Source: Coriaria nepalensis (lineage: Eukaryota; Streptophyta; Magnoliopsida; Cucurbitales; Coriariaceae). From it: a stretch of DNA of 64,000 nucleotides. Where the stretch lies: assembly GCA_027186245.1 (NCBI GenBank), contig CP114487.1:8179001-8243000 (forward strand). Reading direction: 5' to 3'. Numbering within the stretch: the stretch's first letter is position 1; every line of letters begins with the position of its first letter. A model generated the notes under the pieces. The model ran no database searches. It was not told the DNA's origin and was given only the letters and a program-made list of their open reading frames with translations. Positions 23,387-38,803 of the stretch are shown one piece after another. The position numbers were made by a program, and so were the translations under genes.

Positions 23387-25279
23387 TCCTCATCTTGTGT
23401 TACATTGTTTGTCAATGAATCATGCATCTTGATTAATCATTAGTAAGCCGTTCCCTTTGGATTGTTCCAAGGCACAAGGACCCCTTTGCAGCAACTCCAA
23501 CTGCCCACCTATAATATCTAGATTTGGGTCCAAACTGAAATATCTTACGGTTGATTATGTAAAAGTCCAAATTAAAATCCATCATCATCATCTAGGCTCT
23601 CCAATCCTTTTGGGGTCGGCTATAAATTGAAATTAACGAGTCTAAACTAGCATGTTCACCCCCATTTTGACATTTGTGATGCTACTTGAATTCATTATGT
23701 ACTTTTACATACATAAAGCATCTGTGTCTGGAGGTTTTTGCTCTTTTCTTCTTTACTTGAATGGAACATTTTAGTCAGTCACTACTCACTACTGACTGGA
23801 CTTGCTCTTTTCTGGTAGTGCTTTAATGAAAAGTAGATCATGAAGTAAGCAAGTAGCTTCAACATAGTAAAAACTAAAACCAGAATATGAAACCTTTTAT
23901 TATGTCCAAGTTCCTGAGGTCGTTTTCCAGAGTATTTTGCACAAGCCATAGACAGAATATTCTGTCCAATACAATGGAAGATAATATAAGGATCATATAT
24001 CTATATATACATATTATGTAATATTATATATGTGGGTGTATGAACAGGATGTATGTGTTGCCTTAATGCCTAGTTGCTCAGGGACCACACACCTAAAAGG
24101 GCGCACAACTCTGAAACACTCTAAAAAGTCACTACATGCTTCATAGAAAACCCATTTGTAAGGTACTATAATATTCTCCAGTTGCACATTTTACAAATCA
24201 ATAGCCAGTTGTTAAGAAAACATAGAGATCTCTGCCAGCAAGCACCAACAGGCCACCATGCATTGTCTCGACACATGTAGTTTTTTTTTTTTTTTTTTTT
24301 TTTTGGAGGCGACTGTTGGCCTGTGCGTAGTTAAGAAATGCTTTTCAAACAAATAAAAATGAAAGAAAATTTTATGAGTATTTAACTCAATAAGTACTAT
24401 ACAAACAAGAAAGTAAAATATAGAAGGATTCCTTTGCACCTCATCCCCATTTCTTTTTCTTTCTTCTTTAAACCCCAATAAACAAAAGAAATAGTCTTCC
24501 CTTAACCCTTATTTCTTCCTTTTTCGAGTCTTTACAAAACTGATTCAGACACCTAAACCCCCCATTATTATTATTTAAAAAAAAGAAAAAGAAAAAAAAA
24601 ATTGAATTGGGTGAAAGGAATCCAAGACAAGTACATATATAGCATAGCTGCCTAGGAGCACATAGAGGGCTTATTATTACAAGATTGTTGGGACTAGCCG
24701 ACAAGTCTTTTTTTTTCTCTTAGATATGGTTGGCAGTTTAGAATCTATTCATGCTTCTTGTTGTGTTTTAGATTTTGTTGGCAGTTAGAAATTTTGAGCA
24801 TTCTTGTTGTTGTGTTTGGGTTGTTGGAGGAACTGGATCCTCTTTCTATGGAGTTTATAACCCTTTTTCTTTCTTTTTTTTTTTTTCAATCAGAAAGTCA
24901 ATCCCCAAAAAAAAAAAACCTATCCAATTCTCACTAACATACATGTGTTCAGTTTAAACAAACCAGACACTACTGCTAGATACTAGCAACCTAGCTAGGC
25001 ACAGACCAACCTGAGATTCTTCCCCACCCTACTTCCTCTTAGCGAGGTATCTCTATCTCTCTCCCTCTTTAATATTCCGTCCTTTGTCCTCTTTTCCCTT
25101 TTGAGAAACTATCAGTGACTGAAACTTGAATCTTCTCCTCCCCCTTTCCATTAATGGGTTGGTCTGAGTTTGACTTGAATCTTCTCTTTCCCTTTTTTTA
25201 TTAAATGGGGTGTCTGAGTTTGACTCCAACCCTAGCTGCTGCTTCTTCTTCTAGCTAGCCAATATATATATATATATAA
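23387..25279. other. Spacer between the two GRAS genes
   Basis: It contains the 3' UTR of the first GRAS gene and the promoter and leader of the second. A T24 tract lies at 24281-24304, with further poly-A and poly-T runs near 24580-24600 and 24900-24918. A (TA)n run (about 25261-25277) ends immediately before the second GRAS start codon. No gene is recognised. Confidence 0.6.
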
Positions 25280-27439
25280 ATGGATGAAGGATCTTCTAGA
25301 TTTCCAAAAATCGATCGTAACGGTTTCTTATATATCCCACCTACAAATGAGATTTTCATGACACTCAACCATGATAATGCATATAACCCACTTGATATTA
25401 TGATCAGACAGTCTAGTACTAGTACTACTGCTAGCACGAGTTGGAGCCCGGCTAGACCCAGCGACTCATCCGGCTCGGACGAAACAGAGATCTTGGAAGC
25501 TCAACTTAAGTATGTAAGCCAGATGCTTATGGAAGAGAACATGGAAGAGCTACCCAGCAGCTCTGTTAACCCATTTCATCTTCAGGCTACAGAGCAATCC
25601 TTCTATGATATTCTTGGGGATAAGCATCGCCCTCTTTCGCCTGATCACCAGCCACTCCCTCCTTGTAATCTTGATTTTACTTCTTCCACTCATCTTCAAG
25701 CAGCATATAATAATCATAATAACTCATTCTCTTCATCTGGCCACACCCCTTTTTGGAGCAATTATAATTTCCACTCGGCTTCATTGCATAATGGGTCCGC
25801 GGCCTTTCCTCCTTTGGTTGAGGTTCCTAGTGCTCCAGAAGCTTTTTCTGTCAATGACTCTGTTTTGTTGTTTAAGAAGGGGTTAGAAGAAGCAAATCAG
25901 TTCCTTCCGGCCAGGAATCAACTCACTGTTGATTTGAACGGAACTAGGTCCAAACAAGTAGTCAACAACACTAACAAGGGTACAAGTTCATTGTTTTCGG
26001 ATGGGCAAAGGGGGAGAAGGAAGAATTACGAGCGGGAAGATATAAGCCATGAAGAAGAAGCAAGGAAGAGCAACAAGCAATCTGCTGTTAATGTAGAAGA
26101 TAATGAAGTAAGTGATCTATTAGACAAGTTGTTGCTTTCCGACGTGGCGGAAAATATGCCTCGGCAAAGTACTGAAAATGAACCGGAGCAGAATGGAGTA
26201 AGCAATAGTACTTCACTACCAAATACACACCCTTTAGAATCTTCCAGGGGAGGGAAGAAGAACAAGAAAAATAAAGGGGGGAAGAAGGAAAAAATTGTGG
26301 ATTTGAGGACTCTTTTGAACCTATGTGCAGAAGCCGTCTCTAGTTACAACCATGGAACGGCTAACAAACTGTTAAAGGAGATTAGGCAGTACTCTTCCCC
26401 TTACGGCGATTCAACTCAGAGGCTGGCCCACTACTTTGCCGATGCGCTCGAAGCAAGACTGACTGGAACTATTGTCCAGGTACAAAGCTTTTACAATCAC
26501 TTAGTTTCAAAGAGAGTTTCACCTGTTGAAAAGCTAAGGATGTACCAATTTCATCTCTGCGCCTTCCCTTTTAGAAGGTTCTCTTCCATCTTTGCAAACA
26601 AAATGATTCTAGATGCAGCCCAAAAGGCCAAAGCCCTTCACATCGTAGATTTCGGTATCATCTATGGCTTTCAATGGCCTATCCTTATCCAGCAACTCTC
26701 AACCCAGCCTGGTGGGCCCCCTAAGCTTCGAATCACTGGGATAGATCTCCCTCAACCCGGGCTCCAGCCCAATGAGAGAATCGATGGAGCTGGTAGCCAA
26801 CTGGCAAAATATTGTGAGCGTTTTAACGTCCCGTTTCAATTCAATGGTATAACATCGTCCAAATGGGAGACTATTAGAATTGAGGAATTGAAAATTGATC
26901 ATGGCAATGAAGTGGTTGCTGTGAGCTGTCTGTATCAGTTCTTGAACCTACTTGATGAAACAGTTGAGGCAAATAGTCCGAGGAATGCTGTTCTTAACTT
27001 GATCCGGCAGATGAATCCGAACATCTTTGTTCATTCTATTATCAACGGATCTTATGACTCACCATTCTTTTTGACAAGGTTTAGGGAGACACTATACCAT
27101 TTTTCGGCTTTCTTTGACATGTATGATAGTGCTATACGCCCCGAAAATGAAGTTAGGCAGATGATTGAGAGGGATATTTTCGGGCGGGTGATTCTGAACA
27201 CGTTGGCATGTGAAGGGTCAGACCGGATTGAGAGGCCCGAGACATATAAGCAGTGGCAGATTAGGACTACGAAAGCCGGGTTCAGACAACTTCCCGTGAA
27301 AAGGGCACTCATAAACAAGTTTCGGGCTATGTTGAAGACATTTCCTAAGGATTTTGGGGTTGATGAAGAGAGTGATTGGGTAGTTCATTCTTGGAAGGGG
27401 AGGACTACTCATGCTTCTTCTTGTTGGGTGCCAATGTAG
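25280..27439 (+). CDS. GRAS transcription factor, SCL14/31/33 (LISCL) group, 719 aa, single exon, tandem paralogue
   Basis: Same family and strand as the gene at 21452, with matching architecture throughout. The N-terminal motif is QMLMEENMEELP (near residue 83), then EQSFYDILGDKHRPLSP. A lysine-rich linker (GKKNKKNKGGKKEK) precedes the GRAS domain, which begins VDLRTLLNLCAEAVSS (about 339). It contains VHIID as LHIVDFGIIYGFQWP (about 453), PFYRE region (PNIFVHSIINGSYDSPFF) and SAW (WVVHSWKGRTTHASSCW, about 700). The Asn/Ser-rich spacer between residues 100 and 260 is longer than in the upstream copy. It has no introns or disruptions. Tandem LISCL genes beside an FtsH3/10 gene also occur in Arabidopsis (from memory, SCL14/SCL31 next to FTSH10), so the pairing is old. 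Confidence 0.93.
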   Translation: MDEGSSRFPKIDRNGFLYIPPTNEIFMTLNHDNAYNPLDIMIRQSSTSTTASTSWSPARPSDSSGSDETEILEAQLKYVSQMLMEENMEELPSSSVNPFHLQATEQSFYDILGDKHRPLSPDHQPLPPCNLDFTSSTHLQAAYNNHNNSFSSSGHTPFWSNYNFHSASLHNGSAAFPPLVEVPSAPEAFSVNDSVLLFKKGLEEANQFLPARNQLTVDLNGTRSKQVVNNTNKGTSSLFSDGQRGRRKNYEREDISHEEEARKSNKQSAVNVEDNEVSDLLDKLLLSDVAENMPRQSTENEPEQNGVSNSTSLPNTHPLESSRGGKKNKKNKGGKKEKIVDLRTLLNLCAEAVSSYNHGTANKLLKEIRQYSSPYGDSTQRLAHYFADALEARLTGTIVQVQSFYNHLVSKRVSPVEKLRMYQFHLCAFPFRRFSSIFANKMILDAAQKAKALHIVDFGIIYGFQWPILIQQLSTQPGGPPKLRITGIDLPQPGLQPNERIDGAGSQLAKYCERFNVPFQFNGITSSKWETIRIEELKIDHGNEVVAVSCLYQFLNLLDETVEANSPRNAVLNLIRQMNPNIFVHSIINGSYDSPFFLTRFRETLYHFSAFFDMYDSAIRPENEVRQMIERDIFGRVILNTLACEGSDRIERPETYKQWQIRTTKAGFRQLPVKRALINKFRAMLKTFPKDFGVDEESDWVVHSWKGRTTHASSCWVPM

Positions 27440-29469
27440 CGGTCCCGTTTTATGTAGGTTGTAGCAGCATCACATGACCTATGTGACCCCGAGACTAGAT
27501 TCTTTTCCGAGAGAGTTGGAGAGGTTGGATCTATGTTGGTCTATCTGTGATTGACTTCCCTCTCTCTAGTATCTAACTAACTCTTAGGATTTAGGCGTAC
27601 ATATGTTATAAGATCATAACATATGAGTTTAATCTTAAGTAGTATGTTAATTGTCATCCTATTCATGAATGACATCAGTGACTGTTTTGCCTTTTAAACA
27701 TTTCATAGCACTTTTTATCTGTCTCATGACTCAGAATATGCAGCCTTGTATGGCTGATTTCATTAGAGTTTTTTTGCTTTTGATTTTTATATTACGGATT
27801 TAATTCTTCCCGGGTTTGTTCCGTCGCGGTGAGATGATTTGTTACGTGATTATAGACCATATCCGCAAAAGAAATGTTCAAAAATAAATATGAAAAGGAC
27901 TGCAAATTTGCAGATACAACAGTCATTAGGTTCTCCAACAAAGGTTGAGAGTATTAAACATTTATCAAAGTATTAAGGAAGTTAATATATATATGTATTA
28001 TCATATGGTATCATATTAATATATATGTATATCATATCATATTATATATGATACTCCGTGACAACTAGTGGGCGCAAACAGACAACTGCTTTCTAGGAAA
28101 CCACATAAAGAGATTTTAAAAAAGATCAAAAGAAAATAATTATAAAGTGTGGGCCGTAATTTATGTGTTTAGTAATCTAAAGTTTGTAAGTACGTTATCT
28201 TATCGAATTGGAATCATTTTCTCCTCTCGCTATTTGATTGGGTTAAAGGCAAAAAAAAAAAAAATTATTAATATTTTAAAATATCTCTTATAATTTATTT
28301 TCCCACGAAACCCAACTTTTCCTGGAAATTAAGATTTTCTCGAGAAAAATCATCACATAAATAAAATAAAATAAATTATTCAAACGCATTTGGATCTATT
28401 CCCTTTATATGATTTGCATTTAAATTTAAGAGTTGATCTCAAGTGCAATAATCGTATCTGGGTTTTGAAACCTAGGCACGATTTGTATCTGGGTAGCTTA
28501 AATAAAGTTAATTTAATTTGTAATTAAAAATTATAGTCTTTGGACTATTAAACCTTGGATTATAAAATTTGTCTTTCCATATAATAAATAAAAAAAATAA
28601 TAATAATAATAATTATAATTATAATAAATAAAGGTATAAATATCAATACAAAAATATTTAGTTTATGCTTATTGTCCAAGGGGTCGTTTAGCCACGTTCC
28701 TAATCCTCTTTATTTTTTATAATTTTTTTTTATTTTTTGTTCCCAAATAATGGGAAGCAAAATCCACCAAAACTAACTTAATACCCAAACAGAGAAGAGA
28801 AGATCGAGATCGTACAATCTATGATTAATCTCGGAAAAGACTTAAAAAATATATATGAATCTTAGAAGAAACAATAACAAGAATCAAATTTGAAAGGAGA
28901 TGGAGGTAATGATATCTATCTAAATATTGGGGACATCTTTCGATTCATTCTGGCAGTCACCATCTGACGACGTAACCTGCTGATCCATCGATTCGTACCA
29001 TGGCAGATCTACCAACAACTGATCTTTTCTCTGTGGAAACCACCAAAACAACCACTGTCAACCAAACTTTGCTCCACCCCAAACATGCTAAGACAATCAC
29101 TAGCAGATCAAGCAAAACCATCACTCTAAATTTGGAAAGAAAATCCCTTAAGAGGCAACCGCTTTCATAAGGACTTTCGAATGGAAGGAGAAAGAAGATG
29201 GAAGGAAGAGGAGGAGGGTCTTACCTCGCCCTCCTACATCAAACGACGCTAGGGAATTTGGATTGAGCATATTACAAACAATTTTGCAAAAGATCAATGC
29301 ATCAGTGTTGGAAATGCACTTTCGAAGTAAGACGAAGCTACAATAATCGTAAGTATAAGATTAGATATTTAAACATTGTTTACATGGAAAAAACAAATTT
29401 ACTTAAATCTACACAATCTAAAGAGATGTCTCCCATCAATTTACTTTTAAGAAAAAAAATAGAAATAAA
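27440..29469. other. Spacer between convergent GRAS and FtsH genes
   Basis: GRAS 3' UTR on the left, FtsH 3' UTR on the right. In between are AT-rich sequence with ATATATGTAT/ATCATATCAT repeats (27985-28052), an A tract (28250-28264) and an (AAT)n run (about 28590-28612). No gene is recognised. Confidence 0.6.
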
Positions 29470-33725
<4,256 letters not shown>

Positions 33726-35612
33726 GATTGGGAAACTTGGTAAGAAACAAGAGAATGAATCTTAAATTATTTACATTATAAGTAGATTCTGTTGTTATAA
33801 ATTATAAGGAGATTCTTTTATATTTTATAATAAACTTTAATTGGATTTTTCTCATGTGTATTATAAATTAGAAGTAGTTATTAATGATTAATATTAAGTT
33901 ATAAAATTTATATTAATTAAAAAATTTATATAAATATTTTAATATAATTTTTATTATAAAATAGGATAAATGAGTATGATTTTTTTCTTAATTATATTTA
34001 TTATTAAAATAATTTGGATAATATAATTCAAAAATTTAAAGTTTTTTTTTTTAAAATAAAATAAATTTATCTTAAATAATTACGTATTTAATTTATGAAT
34101 ATTATAATATTTTTATTAAATATAACTATAAAGATAAATATTATTAATATAATATTTTAGTAAATTATAAAAATTAGTTAAGTATTAAATGTAAATATTA
34201 ACTATTACAAATTAGATTTGTAATTTTGTTTAAATTAGAAGTGATCCAATTATAATTTAAGATAAATATAAATTTATAAGAATATTCATATAAGTTTCTT
34301 TTTAAGTTTTTTTAAATTTAACTTAATTTTAATTACTATGATATTTTAATAAATAATTTTTTAGATGATTTTATATCATATTTTTTATTATATTCTATAA
34401 ATAAACTAAATACTATTATTTTTTATTATTTTTTAATAATAAAATTAATAAAATATAATTATTTATTATTATTATTTTAATAAAAAGGTTATAAGATAAT
34501 ATTTTTAATATTTTTTTAAAAAATAAATTAACAAAAAAGATAAAATAATAATTAAATAAATTTAATTTTATTAAACTTATTTTTTTTTAATTTTAAAAAT
34601 CAACAATCTAATGTAGAATATATTTTCACAAAATTTATATATATTTTATAATCAACTAAATATATTTATAATTCTAAAAATATTAAGAAATATATTTATA
34701 ATATAAAAAAATAATAATAATAAAATTTGAAGGATCTACATATCATTTACCATAAATAATGAAATCGTTGTAATGCTTGCTTTAGTAGCAATTAATACTT
34801 GGAAAGATATAATATCTAGCTGCCATTTCTTGGAGGAGCAAATTTCTTCAACCGACATCCGACATTTCGGGATCAATTTCACCGGGAAGGTCAATCTGGG
34901 CCTTAGTTAGATATGGGCCGTTGTTTTGTAAGCCCAAATGGCATTTTGGACTCTTTTAAGTTTAGTTCGAGCAACAGTCAGTTGTGTAGTGGAGCCCAAA
35001 TAGCATTTCTACACATTTGTGTCTTTTCCTTCAAATTTTTCCCCTAACTCCATTTTTGTAGATGAAAGTAGTTGTTGGTAGGGATTAGTAAATTAAACGT
35101 CACTCCTCCTTAAGCGACCAAAAAAGCTTGAAATTTTCAATTAACCATTCCATTGTTTAGTTAATACTTAATACTTTCATAATTTATAATTTTATATAAT
35201 TTTCCAAACACATCACATTTGTCAACCGACCGGTTTGAATTCTAAGTTAACCGAACTCCCATATCAATAAAATAATAATAATAATAATAATAAGTTTGTG
35301 TTGCTATATATTTGAGATGTGATCTAAGTTTATGTTAATTCAAGAAGAAACAGTCAATAGTTGAATCATATTTTATGAATACCTCATAATTGAATCATAA
35401 TCACTATTTGTTAATAAATTATTAATTTATACATTGTATGTGACTTATATAAAGTTTTTATGATTGATTATCGTATAAATTTAACGAATTGTTAATTTAA
35501 CACGCTATCTTTCAGTTGAGACTACCTAAAAATATTATTTAACGGAAATTACTAATTTATCCATGTATCATTATAATACCTTTTGTAATTTATAATTTTA
35601 TATGTTTAAATA
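33726..35612. other. AT-rich spacer upstream of FtsH
   Basis: The first few hundred bases should include the FtsH promoter (minus strand). 33760-34730 is extremely AT-rich with no open frames. An (AAT)n run lies at about 35269-35292. No gene or recognisable element is seen. Confidence 0.6.
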
Positions 35613-35858
35613 TGTTGTAAATAAAATATAGTTGACAAGAGAATAATAGAGAGCAATGAGATTTCTTATTTATTGATGTTCTTCGTTCTCTACAAATACC
35701 TCTAATTTATAGACTGATAGTCATGATAATTAGAATACCAAAAGACATGAAAATTAGGACAACAATAAATAGGTAAAATAAAGAGGGATATTAAGAGATA
35801 AAGGTGGAGGAGTCATGGGGAGAAGTTCAATGGACATAAAAACAAATGGTTCATAGCA
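35613..35858 (-). repeat. 3' LTR of the deleted copia element
   Basis: Left copy of the direct repeat; on the minus strand it follows the polypurine tract at 35859-35869. Confidence 0.8.
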
Positions 35859-36587
35859 CTCTCCTTTGGATGTTCATAATACGAGAAAGTTGACTCGTAA
35901 ATATTTATCAAGAAAATTCAATGGAAAAAGATCATAGTAAACAAAAAAGAGTACGATGAGTATTAACTCTCCTCGATAGAAACATCACTTTAAGTCTCTT
36001 ACCCGATACATTTCAATATTGTGAACCAGTCTTTCGAACGTTATGGTTGGTAATGCAATAGTACATAAATATGTGAGGTTATCTTTAGAGTGAATTTGCT
36101 GGATATCAATATCACCACGTTTATCCAAGCCATTTGTAAAGAAGAACTTCGATGAGATATGATTTGTGCTATCTCCTTTGATGTATGCCCCTTTTAATTG
36201 AGCTATGCATACAACATTGTCCTCATATAATATAATTTGAGTCCCTTTGTTGGAAGATAAACCGTACGCCTCTTAAAATATTGAGTCATTGCTCTCAGCT
36301 ATACGCATTCATGACTTGCCTCATGGATTGCAAGTGTTTCAATATGATTTGATGAAGTTGCAACTTACATTTTCTTAATAAATTTCCATGATTTAGCATT
36401 ATTTTCACATATGAATAGATAACAAATTTGAGATCGACAATTTTGTGGATTGTATAAATATCTTGCAGTAGCATAACTAATAACTCTGCATTAAAATTAT
36501 TTGTATAAAAACATGCTTAACACTATTCTAATATCCTCTTATTGGAGTATAACTAATGTATCTTCCTAATGTATTGTGTTGATAATG

Positions 36588-36831
36588 TGTTGTAAATAAA
36601 AGATAGAGGACAAGAGAATATAAAGAGAGAAAAGATTTCTTATTTCTTGTTGTTCTTCATTCTTTATAATACTTTTAATTTATATGCTCAAAATCAAAAT
36701 GGTTAAAATACCAAAAATATATGGTAATTAGTACAATATTCAATAGTAAAAATAAAGAGGGAGATAAAAAGATGAAAATGGAGGGATCATGAGAAGAAAT
36801 TCTATAGACATCTAACAAATGATTCATAACA
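36588..36831 (-). repeat. 5' LTR of the deleted copia element
   Basis: Right copy of the direct repeat; it ends with the same TG...CA termini on the minus strand. Confidence 0.8.
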
Positions 36832-36860
36832 AATGATGCATAATGGAAGAAAGCTATTGT

Positions 36861-36957
36861 AACTAACAACAGTAAATCTTATCATGATACAACAACTAGA
36901 CAACATATCAACTAACAACAGTAAATCTTATCATGACAGAACAAGTAGACAATATGC
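36861..36957. repeat. 49-bp tandem duplication beside the copia 5' LTR
   Basis: The block opening AACTAACAACAGTAAATCTT at 36861 is repeated, with a few changes, from 36910. The two copies are directly adjacent. Confidence 0.85.
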
Positions 36958-38760
36958 ATGGTTCAAAAGCATCATCCTTAAAAATCTATTTTCACGGGCA
37001 ATCCATGTCTGGCTGAATAACTCAATACGATTTAGTACCATTATTCACTACATTTACACAAAACCCTTTTTTTCTTTAGTTTCAAATCAATCAACTAAAT
37101 GGACATGCATCATGCCATCATGGATGCCTGGGTTGGTTTGTCCACATTCTATGATCGTGATGATGATATGTATAGCGTGAATTGGCTAAAACATTGTTGT
37201 GCTCATACACCCACCGACGTGGAACTCTAGGGTACACTCCGTACTCACCTTGGCTTCATCCCCATTTTTCAACTCGTTCCATCATTAAATCTCTTTCATC
37301 ATTATATATATGCGTTTACTATGTAGCTAGTTAGCACGAGTCTTGATAGCCACTTCATCACATGATACAGTTTATGAAAACCACACATATTTCATCTAGA
37401 CATTATGATTCCTATATCACAGTTGTCATTGCAGCACATTTCTATGGTAAACAATTTATAAGGATATCCTTCCACTTCAGAAGATAAGATATACATATAT
37501 ATATATATAAGTACTTGCTTCATATATATATATAAGTACTTGCTTCGCATGTGAAATTAAATAGTATATACATATTACATATATCATCGATAAGTTTAAT
37601 AAAGTGAAATATAATTACACCGAAAAATAAGTGAATGTTTGTTCTTTTCATCATCGATCTGATATCAAGTTTAATATAATATTGATAAATGTGAATTGAT
37701 TTAGATGTACGTTCTTGATGGAACAATTCCTAGTGAGCTCAGCCGAAAGCTGATAGGAGCACAAAGTTATGGCTTGACCATTGGGTCAATCTGAGTTGAA
37801 ACCAAATGAGACCAGGTTCAAAGTTTTGATGCAACATTTAGTCCACCAGTCAGTATCATTAGAGTCGAGCTGTGAGGCTACATAACATATCTTATTTTAA
37901 TACATCAATCACACATCATCATTTACATAAGAAAATTAATATGAGTTCTTAAAACTTTTGAATATAATATGATTAATCTTTTACGACGATTTCTTTCTTA
38001 AACTTTAAGATCGTAATATTTGATATTTTCATTAAGAGTTGATGCGATTAAGGAGATATCTGGAAAATGGCTACCTGATGCCTAAAACGGTTCAAAGCGA
38101 AAGCCATCCGAAATGGGCCACCATAGACTCGGCTTTCTAAATAGTGTGTAATGATACGCACATCTCATATCGCTTATACAAGAAATTGATTTGAGTTCTT
38201 AAAATTTTGAAATTCTCTTACCTATTAAACTAAAAGGTAAATACATAGAAATGATTTATCATTATATTACATTGATGATAATGTACAAAGTGGATAGATG
38301 TCAGTCATCCTTAGAGGGAATATAAACATGAATTCCAAACTCTACAAAAGTAAATGCACTGAGTTTACCATGGGACGAGGCCAATCAGAAATAACCTTCC
38401 AGTCCATTCGTGTTTCTCTCCGTAACTCGCACCAACTCATAGCATACTGTTTGGCCAATGAGATTATGTACCACTAGATTCAAGTGAGTTTCATGAACTA
38501 TTTTAATTAATGACTTTTAATCAAACATTTAAAGTTTCACTCCACAATTTTCTTTAATTTCCTCTCTTTATTTTTCTCTCTCTATCTGCGTGTGAACAAA
38601 TCATGATCACTCTTTCACAATGAACAATGGATTCACACACCAAGAAGAGTTACAAAACGATTACAGAGGTAAAAATGTCTTTAAAAAATTATTCACTATT
38701 TACAAAATGACAAACTGCAAAAAAAAAAAAAAAAAAATCCTAAAAATATGAAACTCAGTA
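36958..38760. other. Spacer downstream of CYP707A
   Basis: No gene is recognised. The phrase TATATATATAAGTACTTGCT followed by TC occurs twice in tandem (about 37498-37545). An A17 tract lies at about 38721-38737. Short open frames at 36884-37180 and 37520-37726 have no family resemblance. Confidence 0.55.
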
Positions 38761-38778
38761 GGGGGGGGGGGGGGGGGG
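38761..38778. repeat. G18 homopolymer 26 bases past the CYP707A stop
   Basis: An uninterrupted run of 18 G on the + strand (poly-C in the CYP707A sense strand), inside what should be its 3' UTR. Confidence 0.9.
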
Positions 38779-38803
38779 TGATGTTACGGTGCGTCCCATG
38801 CAG

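Larger units (their letters stand above)
35613..36831 (-). mobile_element. Internally deleted Ty1/copia retrotransposon with two LTRs
   Basis: Two direct repeats, 35613-35858 (246 bases) and 36588-36831 (244 bases), are similar throughout and, on the minus strand, begin TGnTATGAA and end TTTACAACA, that is TG...CA. On the minus strand the interior begins straight after the right copy (5' LTR) and reads as the C-terminal copia RNase H region, for example LYEDNVVCIAQLKGAYIKGD, HISSKFFFTNGL, then a degraded ADLFTKALPT-like tail. Just before the left copy (3' LTR) lies a polypurine tract, CCAAAGGAGAG. Gag, protease, integrase and most of RT are missing. Flanking bases do not give a clean 5-bp target duplication (AAATA against AATGA). 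Confidence 0.85.
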
